DNA from: Casuarius casuarius
Lineage: Eukaryota; Chordata; Aves; Casuariiformes; Casuariidae
NCBI GenBank assembly: GCA_003342895.1
Contig: PTFA01000395.1
Coordinates: 382,394-446,393 of the forward strand
Length of the DNA: 64,000 bases
Direction: 5' to 3'
The notes under the pieces were generated by a model. The model ran no database searches. It saw only the letters and a list, made by a program, of their open reading frames with translations, and was not told where the DNA came from. This document shows positions 10,801-33,100 of the stretch, one piece after another (the first letter of the stretch is position 1; every line of letters begins with the position of its first letter). A program made the translations under genes and the position numbers.

Positions 10801-13800
10801 TCCCGACTGAATAGCTGGTCTTCCCTTTCCGAAGGGAGGACTTAGTTGCCACATAATCTCTCCAGGAAAATAAATTTTCCTTGGTTCTGATGTTGGACGT
10901 TTGCCAGTTATTTTTGTATAAAAGTAGGATTTTTATACGAGTTACGTATTCTGTCCCCTGTTAGGCGGTGTTGTTTCAGCAGGTTGGCAAATTGCTGCTG
11001 TCACCTTGCTGCTCTGCAGTACTTTGACATGCTTGTGTGGAGAACTCAGGGAAATGTTTGCTCTCTCATTCCTGAACTCACATCTCTGGGGGGCTTTGTT
11101 CTTTCCCTATGGCCTGCTGTTTGAGCTCCAGTCTGTGAAAAAAGGAGTGGCTGTGGGTGACTGAGAGCAGGCATTGCCAAACTATTCTGTCACACTAAAA
11201 AAGATTTAGCAGTCCATCTGCATGGCTCTTCTAGTCAGTCACAGGCCTGGGACAGAATGCTGTTTGAATCTGTGCCTGGTGGAGCCCCTTGACTCCCCCA
11301 GTGCTGGCCTGGCTTGGGACCTCAGAGGCAGTTGAGTCACAGCACCTCTGTTTCCTTTGGTCTGTTTCTTCTTGCACTGCTGCCAACTTGTGCTCTGCAG
11401 GAGCAGGATGCCCGGGGAGCGTGGGCAAGGCGGTCCCTCCTTCCTCCCTGCATACAGCAGGGCACAGAGGTGCTGCAAAGCTGAAGGGCAGGAACAGCAG
11501 CAGCTCTGCAGCCTGGGAACCTTGGACAGGAAATGCTTACAGGAGCAGTGGGGAGACTAAGTCTCCATCTTCACCCCCAAAGGCACTCAGTGCAGTGGCC
11601 TGAGCCTCTGCTTGATCCCTGATGTCCTGGTACCTGTCTCTTCCCAGTTACCTCTTAAACTGGTGCAAATCTTGAGCACCACAGGCTAAACAGCCTTTTA
11701 GCTCCAGGCACCTGCAGTCAGACTAGCAGCTCTCATAGACTGGATTCAGCCTCTATTGCCAGAACTTCTTTGCCTAGCAATGGTGCACATGTGAGCTGAG
11801 ACCAGTGCTGTCGCTGTTGCCTCATCAAAGAGCGTGAGCTCCTTGGCCTATTTGAACTGGTGCATGGGCTTGTCTGCAGTTGTGCCTTGCTCCTACTTCA
11901 GGGTTCCTGCTGAGGGAGCATTTTGGGGAAGAAGCTTTCCTTCTCTCTCCAGACCGATGATTAGAATTGGAAGTCTTGCTTTGCTGAGGAAATGAGCAGT
12001 AGCACTTCCCTGCATGAGTCCTTCCCACCCAGAGAGCTGTGTGTTGGGGGGGGATGTGCCCTGTGACAACTGCTGTCCAGCTTTGAGGGCAGGGCATAGA
12101 AAGCCCCAGGATGGTGTGGGCTGACCATCAGAAGTGGCAGTGAACCCCCTAACACTGGAGGCACATGGTAGCTGCTGTCCAGCCTCATCTGTCCTTTGAG
12201 GCATGGCTCAGGGTGAGCCTCCAGATTCCCGACATCGTGCCATCCTGGCAGTGGTACCTTGCAGGGAGGTGTGTCCACTCCTGATGCAGGCATGGTTTTG
12301 GTTCTCTGCCTTTCCCCCTCTCAGTTCAACTCAAGGGTTTTTTGCCCCCCCCCCCCCCCTTTTTTTTTTTCTTCCCCTTATGGTCCTAAATTAGAACCGG
12401 TTCTATCTGCAGCATGTCCATTTTCCTGCTTGTATCAGATTATCTTGTTTTTGCTGAGGAAAGATCAGATCTGGGAATGGTTGAATGTGTTAATCCACTA
12501 GCTGAGTAATTTTACTCCCCTAATTATCCCTCTGTAATCTGCTTGGTATGTGTCAGGCTGTGCTCTTGGCAAGCTAATTGCATTGATGGATAAGGCAATT
12601 TGCTTTGCACCAAGATGGTGGGTGGGCTTTTTAAAGCGATACTGCTTCTGCTGCAAGAAGGATGGGGTGTTACTGCTTGTTAGGCTGCTGCTTCCTTCCA
12701 GAGTAGGAGATCTCAGGAGGCTGGACTGGCTCAGGGAGTGGAGGAAAAAGCTGCATCTAGCTTGAAAGAACTTGACCTTGTTCCCAGCCTTTTGCATCCT
12801 ACCAGCAGCGCTATTTCCAGCCCTTGTAGGGAAGCAGAACAAGAGCTAGAACCACAGTCCCACAGGACTGAGTGGGAAATCACGCTGTTTGGCTTGTTTG
12901 GTGTTGTTTGCTTCCTCTCATCTGCTGGAGGATCCCACTGGAGGTGGGAAGATTCAGCAACTCCCTTGGTGTCTAAGCCAAAAGCAGCCACTAAGGTTAC
13001 CAGATCACATGGCGAGTTTCTCCATAGGTTGTATTTGGGAATTACAGCTACCAAGTGATGCTTTTCTCAGCCTTCACAAGAAAAGTACGAAGGGGCTTAG
13101 GCATTCGTCTTAGGCTTTAGCTTCAAGGCTTCAAGTCTGCTGGCTCAAAATCATTAGCCGAAAGTAGCCTGGGGAGGACACTGATAAAGCAGATGCAGTG
13201 AACGCTTGAATGTTTTGGGCTTCTCCTGACTGCAGGTGGCTGCACGTTTTCTCTCATGGATGTCTGGAGGGAGGGCTCATGCCTGTGGAGGTGTCTTCTC
13301 CACCTCCCACCCCATACACACAGCTGACTTAATCCTGGCCCATGCAGCCTGCACTTTTGTCCTGATGTATGTGCTGTCATGAGGATGGGTCTTTAGTGAA
13401 TGTAGAGTAGAACATTCTCTTGGTGATGTTTTATCAATGGTACCTTGGTCTAATACAGCAAATGTCTCCTGGTAGAGAATAAACTCTCTTGGGAGGCCTG
13501 CATGCAAGCAAACTGAGATCAGTTACTGTCTCAGTTTGCTAACCCCATGCTCTGTCCATATGGCAGCATCTATCTGATCCCCTGTAACCATGTGTAGCTT
13601 CTGGTGACTGGTGTCTGCTGTGGGGACAGTGGTGAAATTAAGACCACGGCATTGCAGCCTGACTGTTGCTGATGTTTATTGTGGAACAAAACCCACTTAA
13701 ACACCATCTCTTTGAGGGTCTTCCTGTCCAGTTTGCTCTCTTGGGCCTGTCTGCAGTTGTGCCTTCCAGCAGATAACTGGGAGAAGTGGCCAAAGTGCCT

Positions 13801-14203
13801 GTTTTTGCCTATGCCTCACAGGACAGAGCCATGCACCTGCCCCTGAGGCCCTTCCATTCTTGGTGTTGCTGGGGTCCTGTTGACAGAGCCAGGTCCAGAA
13901 CATCTCAGCAGCTGCGCTGTAGGTGAGTGCCTCTGGGCCTTTCCCCTTGTTCACTGTTCTTGCTTCTTTCCCTTCTCTCTCCGCAGCAACACCTTACGAG
14001 TGACCCGCTCTGCAGCCCCCACCAGTTTGGATGGCTCAGCTGCTGGGGGCCCCACTCAGCTAGGGAAGAAGGGCAAGGATTTTGACTTCTCCCAGCTGCC
14101 CATGAAGGTGGAGTTCGTGGAGTGCAGCGCCCGGGGCAGCAAGGGAGAGGATGGAGATGCCGACTTTGAGGGCCTTGAGAAATGGCTGGCCAAGATCGCC
14201 TGA
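4709..14203 (+). CDS. SRPRB: Signal recognition particle receptor subunit beta (complete, 7 coding exons)
   Basis: SRPRB is the membrane-anchored small GTPase of the SRP receptor. In its GTP form it holds the alpha subunit on the ER membrane, where ribosome-nascent-chain complexes are delivered to the translocon. Joined exons (4709-4823, 4962-5056, 5444-5521, 7323-7405, 8382-8518, 9585-9639, 13987-14203) give 780 nt, 259 residues, close to the roughly 270 of the family. A hydrophobic anchor spans about residues 23-45. GTPase motifs are G1 GLCDAGKT (58-65), G3 DLPGH (104-108), G4 NKQD (167-170) and G5 ECSA (233-236). The ATG at 4709 was chosen because it has a strong context (gcagccATGG) and starts the family N-terminus MEPYLDSLRREL after five residues. 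All junctions are GT-AG and in phase. The gene follows TF on the same strand, as in other amniotes. Confidence 0.97.
4962..5056 (+). CDS. SRPRB: SRPRB coding exon 2
   Basis: Residues 39-70. It completes the anchor, supplies the basic post-membrane stretch QGRKSSRK and carries the P-loop GLCDAGKT. It is flanked by ttctgcag and gtgagt and ends in phase 0. Confidence 0.96.
5444..5521 (+). CDS. SRPRB: SRPRB coding exon 3
   Basis: Residues 71-96 (LLTGKYRDTQTSITDSSAVY...), covering the switch I region including the conserved TSIT. The 78-nt symmetrical phase 0 exon is flanked by tcacag and gtgagt. Confidence 0.95.
7323..7405 (+). CDS. SRPRB: SRPRB coding exon 4
   Basis: Residues 97-124. It contains the G3 motif DLPGH in place of the DxxGQ of Arf proteins, typical of SR-beta. 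A tttccag acceptor and a gtaact donor flank it; it ends two bases into the Arg codon. Confidence 0.95.
8382..8518 (+). CDS. SRPRB: SRPRB coding exon 5
   Basis: Residues 124-169 (AIVFVVDSVAFQREVKD... ALLIACNKQ). The guanine-specificity motif NKQD is split across the exon 5/6 junction. Flanks are ctccag and gtatta. Confidence 0.96.
9585..9639 (+). CDS. SRPRB: SRPRB coding exon 6
   Basis: A 55-nt exon that completes Asp170 and encodes VTMAKSAKLIQQQLEKE, a helix following G4, plus two bases of Leu188. Flanks are tttctag and gtaagt. It is found from phase continuity and family similarity. Confidence 0.93.
12345..12370. repeat. Poly(C)-poly(T) tract
   Basis: Fifteen C followed by eleven T on the sense strand of SRPRB intron 6, well before the exon 7 acceptor at 13986. 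It is a simple repeat, not the splice-site pyrimidine tract. Confidence 0.85.
13987..14203 (+). CDS. SRPRB: SRPRB last coding exon with stop
   Basis: Residues 188-259, starting LNTLRVTRSA after a ccgcag acceptor and ending EKWLAKIA then TGA at 14201-14203. It holds the G5 motif ECSA and the family's C-terminal helix. Confidence 0.96.
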
Positions 14204-16550
14204 GTGGAGGAAGGCAGGGCCACACAAAGAGAGAGAGAGAGAGGTGGGGGGTGGGATGCTTGGGGACTGAAAGGAACAGGATGGGTGTGAAGTACTCAAA
14301 TCTCATCTTTCAATAGAGGAAATGTAAGCTAGAAACCAGTGCTGCAGTGTCCGCCTCTGTTGCTCATGGGCTTAGGAGCAGTGTAGTATAATTGCTGATG
14401 TGATTTCCTCTCACTGTCTCTGTTACGCTGCAACCTTGTTTTCCTCTCCTCTCTTTCTGTGGAATCTGGCCCTCTGGACTTCTTTGATCCCTTGAAATCT
14501 TTGGGCTTTTAGTTTGACAGCTGTGAGGCAAATTAGGAAGGAGTGCACTGCCCAAAGAGTCTTTTGGAGATTGGCCTCTGCGTCCTCTTCTGCCTCGGTT
14601 TAGCATTGCAACCCTGTTACCTCTCGGAGCTATTGATCGCTACCTGGTTCTGACCTGGTTCTGACTTCTTTCCCCAGCCTCTTGCTGGCTGGGAGTACTG
14701 TGCCTATCATCTGTGCTGTCCTGGCAAAGTGCACAGAGCAACTTTCTGCTGGGCAAGCATCGAGGAGAGTATAAAAGCTGAAGCTGTTTTTTCCCTGCAT
14801 CTCTTCCCTCTTTGTTCTTCTAAGCTGGAGCAGTTATATGCCAAAAGCAGGCTGGCTGGTCTGCCTCTGTCACTGTCCACTGCCTGTTTCTGGCTGCCGT
14901 GCCTGTATCTTTGGGTGGTTTCTGCTGTTGGACAGTTCTTGAGAACCTTTTATTAACTCGGGGCTCTAAGTCCTGAAAGTCTGTTTCACTCTGTTCCTCT
15001 TTCCCTCCCATAGGTTAGGCTCTGCCCCCGCAGACATATATGCACACTTTTCCAAGTGCAGAGTTACAGTAGATGTTTTAGCTTAGAATGGGGGAAGGTG
15101 CATCTGTATTTAGATACATAGTTGCACCGTGAGTGAGATCTGTCATGATAGAGACTCGCTGTGCAGTCACCGCAGCAGGAGACAGGCAGTGATTGTAGTA
15201 GAGACCTTTTTTGTGTGTGATTAGTCAGCAATTGGAGGGAAAGTCAAGGAGCTGCTTGCAAGGGAGATTCTTTCTTCTGAGGAAGATGCTCATTGAAGAG
15301 GAGGAAGGTGAGTTTTCCCAGTGTGTTCTTGTTTGGGATGTTTAAAGCCAAAGCTGCTGCTGCTGTCCATGTGATCTCAGCTGTTAATCTTGCAGGGAAC
15401 ATTCAGGGAATGCTTGTTATTCTAGCTGGGACAGTGGCACATGTGGGCTGCTCTGAGGCTGGGTGGAGTGATAGAGGGGTCTGATTCAGCATGCTTTAGA
15501 CCTTCTGAACTTTCCAAAGGTCTTTCCCTCTCCCCCTTCCCATGCTTTGTCAGGGGTGTTGTCTATGCAGAGGGAGATCTTGCAGCAGCACTGGTGCTGT
15601 TCAGGTGGAGTCAAGACCCTGACGCAGAGCTGGGCTGAACATTCAGCTTCCCTTTCCTGAACAACAGCCTGAAAACAAGTATTTGGAATCAGCCTGCCCA
15701 GGAGCTTTGTGCCCTGATGGAGTGTCATCTCTGTGCAGCACCTATGTGAGGATGATTGCTTTTCAGGGGGTGGTGCTGGGAACTGCAAAGTCCTCCTACA
15801 CAGAAGTTTGACCTCCATTTTTGTTACATCCCCTTTTATTTGGGGCAGGAGGGAGTTTATGGCTGTTTTTCTGTCTCTGGTTTGATGCTTCATCACTCAA
15901 AACTGATGTATTTTGCTCTTTTCCTTTCCTTCTGGGCATCCTCTACCTTCCTTTAGCATTGCCAAGTGTTGTGATGGGGAAAGCATGTCTTCTGCAAACC
16001 CATGCTCATGATGGAGCTGGGTTTTGCATTTCCAACCTTGCGAACCGCATGGCTGCTCTTCAGGTGCAACTGGCCCATTCTTCAGCAGCTGAGAGAATCT
16101 TATGTTTTGGGAGTGCTTGAGAGTAGCCCTGGGCAAGGGGCCCTGCCCTCCTGTATTAGGAAGGCTGGAGGCTGATTGATCACCAGGAGCAGAGCTGAGG
16201 CAGATGCTCTGATCAAGCCCGAAGGCACCTTATCCTTATGGGAGGTTGGGGCGGGGAGGGGGTTATATTTATGAAGAATGCTACATGCTTATTTCCTGCA
16301 GCCAGAGTTGTTGGAACATGTTTGTCAGGCTTTGAACTTAGTTAACTGGAGCCCCTTCCTGGGCCTTCTCATTTGAATCCATAATGCTGAAACAAGAATA
16401 TTGCTGTCTCTTTGGGTTGTTACTGTTTGCAAAGACCTGCCTCCTTGAAAAGTACAGGCCTTTGGTAGGGTGAGGTTGAACAAGACCATGTTTGTTTAAG
16501 TTATTCTTAATTAAAGTTATTCCTTAAATAAAAACATTTGGCTAAAATGT
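14204..16550 (+). other. SRPRB: SRPRB 3'UTR
   Basis: No coding frame with splice context continues past the TGA. The first AATAAA with a plausible setting is at 16527-16532, preceded by an AT-rich stretch, which gives a 3'UTR near 2.3 kb. A GA dinucleotide run sits at about 14226-14243. Shorter forms ending at variant signals cannot be excluded. Confidence 0.6.
16527..16532 (+). terminator. SRPRB: SRPRB poly(A) signal
   Basis: AATAAA in an AT-rich setting, followed within about 20-30 bases by a GT-rich stretch (aaaatgtttgtatgctc), the usual layout of a cleavage site. Confidence 0.65.
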
Positions 16551-16825
16551 TTGTATGCTCTATCAGTTGGTTCTCCAGTCCTGGTTTAGTCCGTCTGTAT
16601 TGGCCTCTGCCTTGACTCTTCTCAGCTGTGTCAAATCCACATGGGCTGAGACTTTGCTTATGCTCTACATGGTGTTGGAGAATAACCTTCCTGCTCGGTG
16701 GCCAGGTCTGGGTTAGTCAGCTCTCTGTGCCTCCTGTACCTCCGCACACGGAGCTCTTGGTGTTTTGAGCTCCTCCTTCATTTGGGCCTTAGAGGCTTGA
16801 TGATCTAAGTAGTAAAGAAAAGCAC

Positions 16826-16831
16826 TTTATT
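16826..16831 (-). terminator. RAB6B: Distal RAB6B poly(A) signal candidate
   Basis: TTTATT on + is AATAAA on -, followed in - orientation by a T-rich gtgcttttctttact stretch that suits a downstream element. It faces the SRPRB signal about 300 bases away. Confidence 0.45.
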
Positions 16832-19436
16832 TGCGCTAAAGCCCAGGAATATTCAAGCCATCTCCAGTGAAGTGCACACAGCTGTTGTGGTTTAAGTTGC
16901 AGAGCACTTCCCCTGCTCTGCAGCAGAGGTGGCTCCTGCTCCCTGCAGCCTTACAGCTGGATGGAGAAACCTGCTGTCCCCTGTGAGCGTGGCTGTGGGG
17001 CTGCGCGTGCCACCACTCCGCACGTGGACTGTGGGCCGGGTGCTCAGCTGCTGCGTGGCCGTGTGGCTTGCCTCTGGCTGTGTCCTTTGCTAATCGTGAT
17101 AGTGGAGGAGTGCAGCACGTCTCGGGCCACTGTAGAGCTGTGTGTGTTTCTTCGGTCACACTCCATGATTTGTCTGTTTGTAAATATTTAGGGCCGTTTC
17201 TCCCCCGTGGCTGAGGGAAGAAAGGGCAAACCGACAACTGAAGTTTTCTCTGTTTTTGCCAGCTCCCTGTGCCCCTTTTTTGCCATTATGTGTAGCACTC
17301 GCTCTCAGCCTGGAGCACAGCCATTGCTATGATTTTGTGCAAGCGTTTTTCTAAACACCTGCCCTTGCTCCGTAGGGAGAAGATGCTTTGCAAATGCACA
17401 AAGGAGCAAAGAGCTTTTTCTGCAAGAGAATTTTTTTTTTTTTAATTGCTGACTTAGCAGTGATAGCTAAAGAAAGACTTCCCTGGCTGGTGGGGAGGGG
17501 GCTTCTCTGGAGCAGAGATGGTGTCCGAGGAACTACTCTGAGTAATAGTTTTGTGCTGTGAATGCTAAGCAGACACCTGCACCACCTGCTTCCCAGTGTG
17601 TGGGCTGTCCTGGTATCTTTGAGACCAGGCTCTGGAGCTGTGAATTCCATGACACTATTTCTTAAGGAAGAGCCATCCCATAAAACTGCAGATACAAGCC
17701 AGTAGCAGGACTGCAGAGGAAGGATGCCTCTGGAGAGTGAGAAGCACAGTGAGATCCAGGACAGAAGAAACCACAGGAAAGTGGAGGAGTGCTGAAAAAC
17801 AGGCAAATGTGCCTGTGAGATGGTTTCAACTTACTTGTATCTCAAGAGTCCAGATTAGGAAACTTCATGAGCCCAGTTCTTGGGGTGGAGGAGTCATGTG
17901 AATCCTGGGCCAGGGCTGCAGTGGGAGATAGCTGAATCTCAGCAGCGGGACTGCTCCCATGGCAGACCTTTTGTGTGCTGTGGGTGCATCCCTGCATCTC
18001 GAGGGCATCTTCCTTCATGCCTCTTCAGGTTGTGCCCTGATGATGTGATGGGCCACCTCACTTCACAGCTCTTCCAGCAGCAAGGAGCCCTGGCTGCTGG
18101 GGCCGATGGCCTGTGTGGTCCCAGTTCTCCTCTGCATGCCCAGATCAGCTATAAGGGGAGGTCCCAAGACGTATGCCATGAAGACTGGCACTGAGTTGGC
18201 ATGGCTGTGGCGATATGAGCTTTCAGCTCCCTGGTGGGCTGAGGAGACCTTCCAGCTATGGTAAATCAGGGACTGAATAATACAGCTTTGCTGATCATTT
18301 TGACTTTCTTGCCATCCCAGTAATCTCTCTCAGGTTGACAGGTGTGCTGCAGCACCTGCAGGATGCTTTACCTGGGCAACATCTTGCTGAGGGAGTAGAC
18401 ACTCTGAAAAAATGCAGTTCAGTGTTGGCAAAAAACGAGTGACAAATTCCTGCAGCGTTTGGGTGAGCAGATTTTGGGGAAATGGGAGCAAAGCACAGGA
18501 GAGGAGAAACATTTCCAGAGAGATGCAGAAATTATGAGGGAGGTATGTTGTGATAAATGTGTTTTGTTTGGAAATTTGCTTCCCCCTTGAGTTTCTTAAG
18601 GCAAAGAAAAGCAAAAATAACATGCTGCTTGGAAGCTGGCTTCCTAGCAGCGGTTTCAAAGGGTCCCAGCTAAACCATCCTGTACAAGGTGGTGGTAATG
18701 GTCTGATCTTATCAGAAAAATGGGTGATGATCACCCCCATGCAAGTGGGGCAATTCACTTGCCTTCCTCTTTAGCAAAAATACACATATGGGAAAGCTGG
18801 GGCACTCTGGAAAATATTTTCTTTCCAACTTCTCCTCTGTGCTGGTATGCTTATTCTTTACCAATAACTCATATGGCTGGACCAGTGCATATAACACCCC
18901 TGTGTGTTCACTTCATTGTGACTTGCCAGATGTAAGCTCCGCTCAGAGATGGTCACTCAAAACTGGAGTGAGCTTTTCCATTCTTGCTCTAGAAACAGGC
19001 AGTGCAACTATTTGACCTTTTTGGTGCATGCATGCATTGGCCAGCCCCATCTGCACTCTTTGGAGCAAGGAGCTTCCCTTTGCTGCCTGCAATCAGCTTC
19101 CCAGGGAGAAAACAGGCCTTGCTCCCTGGGGCTGGAGGATCCTGGCTAGCATGTGGCAGTGCCTTCATCTGGGCTTGACACATACCTACAGCAACAGCAG
19201 CTAAGGTGGTTTCAGTTATATCTGTGAGTATGTCTTAACAATACCAGTGAGATAAATATAAACGTGAGCTCTCCGCACATTGTACTCTTGGGCTTAACTA
19301 GGACCACGTGGAAAGAAGAGGGGTTATGCCTCCCCAGGGGAAACCCCTGCCCTGTAACTTGGGGCCACTATGGGGAGTGACTGACACACACGCATGTACC
19401 CAGGGTTATTTGCAATGTGCCTTGTTGCACTGCTTT

Positions 19437-19442
19437 TTTATT
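19437..19442 (-). terminator. RAB6B: Proximal RAB6B poly(A) signal candidate
   Basis: AATAAA on the - strand about 555 bases after the RAB6B stop. Two more copies lie even closer to the stop, at 19727 and 19753. Confidence 0.35.
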
Positions 19443-19995
19443 AGTATTTGTTAGCAGTAGACAGGGTTTTGTGCACACTGCAGGGGCAGGTGGGCCGTGC
19501 GCCTGCTGGGAGAGAGATGAGCCGTGCCATTTTCCAGCGCTGAGACAAACCCTGCTCCCTTGGCTGGACAGCAGTTTACAGGTGACCAAAATCCAAAGCT
19601 TCCTTCCAAAGAGAAGCACAAAACAGGTACAAGAACCTTCCCCTCCCTCCCCACAACATGTTATAATGGTTCAACTGGCAAACATCTCTGTGGCCCAAAT
19701 GACAGCCCCATCTTCTTTCTCAACATTTTATTTTGGCAGTTGTACAACCTATTTTATTTGTAATTTTTAACCAACCTTCCCCCCCCCAATATTTTATAAC
19801 AAACAACAAAGAAAAACAAACTTTCTGTAACTGCAGTTAAGAGCCATGACTGTGAAGAGAACGTTTTCCCTATGCCTCCCGATCTTCCTGCCCCAGAGAG
19901 AGCAAAAAGGACAGTTCCCAGCTGCCAACTCCCATGGCCTCTGTAGGCAGCAAGGTGTTGAGCAGGGGATAGTGCAGGCACCTGGCTGCTCTGGG

Positions 19996-30194
<10,199 letters not shown>

Positions 30195-33100
30195 CTGCAA
30201 GAGAGGAAGGAGAAGGGATAAGGTGGAGAGGTTTGAAGCTGGCGAAATGCATCTGCAAGCTAGCAGGCTCACTGATGGTCACCATCCAGCACGGTTCACC
30301 AGGGAAGAGGGTCAAGGGAAGTGCAAGTTCCCTTCACTAGCTGGTGCAGTAGGCATTACTGCCCCTGGCAAGGGGGACTGGTCCCAGGTGTGAAGACCTC
30401 TCTCCCCCAGAACATTCAGACTCCAGGCTGAATGTAGCCCTGCTTGCTGCCCTTCAGCTGCTGCTTGTGAAAGTAAAGGATAGAGGATGGTGAGAGAACA
30501 GGCATGTTGGCTGCCTACAAAGGACCAGAGAGCTAACTTCCACTGCAGAGCACCAGGGACTCAGTGCCAAACTCTAATTGAACCTTTTCTGATGCTGGGA
30601 AACAATAACTGCTGAGCAACCTGCCAGCTCGAGAGAGTGCAGTCTTTTCCTGGTATTTAAGAGGCATTCCTCCAGGTGGGAGGCAGCCAGCAATCGCAGT
30701 GGGCCGTGCAGGTGTGCCAACAACCCCACTCCAGCTCCAGAAGAGCAAAAACCTTGCCTCTACCCTGCTAAAGTCCTGGTACATCGCTGCGTCATCTGGC
30801 CACCAAAGATATTGTGCAAGAGATGATTGCCTTCCCCTTCCACACTTTCTCCAGGCCAGCACAGGCACAGGAGCTGTTAGGCTTTCTCTGGCCATGCTAG
30901 GTGAGCTGCTGTGCTGCTAAACATGGGAATAGCCTCTCTGACTTCATGGAGTGGGAATGGTTTTGGACCACTGAGGAAATCCAGCCTTCTGCACGTAGCT
31001 CTTTGGCACACTTTCCCTCTGTCAGTCAAGCACTTCTGGTGATTCCCATTACATGCCATGCCTGCATCTCCATGGGGCCAGGTGTCTCTGAAGATCAAGT
31101 CATGTCTTCTCAACAAGAGTTACAGACCATGTCTTATATTCATCTGTAAACCCCCCTTGGAGAATGCAGACCACCCAATGGGGGATGTTTTGGAGAAAAA
31201 CCATCTCTAGACATTGTCGCTGCCTCCTGAAACCTGAGCTAAGGCAGCATCTCTGATGCTCCCAGGGCTAATGCACATGTAAATATGCAGAGGAGAGGCT
31301 AGATCGCTCTGCTAGTGCAGTTCACAGTTCCTCACTAACGACCTCATTTAGTGGCGCCAAGCCAGCAGGGACCTTCCAATCCAAACCCCAGCACCCTGAT
31401 TTCTCCCAGCACTGACATGGAGTCAGCCAACTCTGATACGTCCCTGTCTCTTCTCTCCTCCCGATCACAGTGATCCAGCCTTTGCTGAATGTTTCTGGCA
31501 TGCCCTGTGCTATGATCTGCTCCACGAGGCCAAGAGAGGTGGAGCAGCCAGGGCAGGTTCAATTATCCAACTGCCGAGGTGGAGGAACTGCTTCCCTCCC
31601 CTCTCCCTCCAGCACTCAAGAATATTTCCACACATATGTGTGCGTATCTAGCCCAAAGAAAGCCATGGATGCTACTAGCCAAGACATGAAAAGGAAGAAG
31701 GTGGTGAGATTTGTGTTACTACCCAGAGAGGACTAAAAACACTCAGGTAAGAAGCATTCATATGTTTGCTGACCGCTCACACGGCTAGACTTCAAAGCAA
31801 AAAGACATGTGCCAAAGTCCATGCTCACTCTGTTTCCATGACCAACAGATTTATTTCCCTCAACAAAAACCAACAGTCCTTTCACACCTTTAGGGGACAC
31901 ATTCAATCAAATCCTCAAAATGAAAGGCATTTCCTTGCCTGCAAAGTTTGCACATCTGTCTTAGTTAACCTCCCTGGGTACAAAGCCTTCCCTCTCCCCC
32001 GATACAGTCTTACTAGATTCTGTTCAGGTTTAGAAATCTCCACTTTGCAGTGGCTTTTTGCCCATTCTCAGTCCCACGACGCAGTGGCACAGTCTACCTG
32101 GGTGGCGGGAGGATGTCTTGTGCCCTGGGCAGCAGTTTCTGGACAAAGCAGTGATGCACGTTGCACCTCCCTTCTCACGCATGTTGAGGAAGCCCACCTC
32201 CTGAGGACCTAGCTGTTAGTTAAGGAACTGTGCGATACCTTTCACCAGGCACTTTAATTAAATATGCTAATTTCCCCTGGGTTGCACCTTCTGCAGGGAT
32301 CGGATGTGTTTCATGGTTTAACACCTGTACCTGCAAATAGCGATGTTGGAGAGAGTAGGGCCCACATGGGCCTGGCCTCAGCCATGCAAAGCTAAAGCAA
32401 ATGCGTCATAATGCAAAGAGCAAGAATTTTTGGCAGGCTTATGTTTCGGGATCTCATTACGGGGTAATGCTGGAGCAAGACTTGATGACTGGGAATTGCC
32501 TGATCACATCCCTCCCCCCATTCGCCCCACCTGAGCTATAAACCCTTTCTTGCTGAGGCAGATTTGGCTCAATTTCTGGTGCCCATCAAGAGAGACCAAA
32601 GCAGAGCCTTTCAGCAAAGAGCTCAGCACCAGCTCCCATCCCACCTCAGGCACAGAAACGCTTGCCTGCACCTCGGTCCCCACACACCATGGCTGCAGCT
32701 CAATATACTCATGGCCAGAAAGAAAGGTCTCTGCGGCAGGGCGAAAGAAGGACACACAGCAAAACCTATGTAAAGGCAAGCAAGGGCTCACCAGAAGACA
32801 ACCAACTTATTAGCGGAGGAGCCCGAAATAAGCATCCTGCTTTGGGGAACAAGTGGCTCCCCTGCAGCTTGGGCCATTTGATGGACAACCTGCCCCAAGC
32901 CCCTCCTTACAAGAAGAGCTCCCTGCTCATCCCACACTTGCTCTGAATCCTGACCCATATCTGCCAAGTCTTTCCTAATTACTAGCACGTGGTCTGGACT
33001 TGCCCTGTGCCATCTTGACTTCCCACAGTGGTGCAAGGATTGCTCAAAAACTACCCCCTGAGATGCAAGTGAAACCTGGTGTTCTGACAACATGAATAAT

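Larger units (their letters stand above)
16810..19995 (-). other. RAB6B: Candidate RAB6B 3'UTR (long form)
   Basis: On the - strand the stretch after the RAB6B stop has no further exons. AATAAA signals occur in this orientation at 19753-19758, 19727-19732, 19437-19442 and, most distally, 16826-16831. The human gene has a 3'UTR of several kilobases, so the distal signal (about 3.2 kb UTR) is plausible; the proximal ones would give about 0.25-0.55 kb. The choice between them is not visible in DNA. Confidence 0.45.

Noticed and set aside
14764..14776. TATAAA-like word in the SRPRB 3'UTR
   Set aside because: No downstream gene begins there and the surroundings are untranslated SRPRB sequence; a six-base match is expected by chance.
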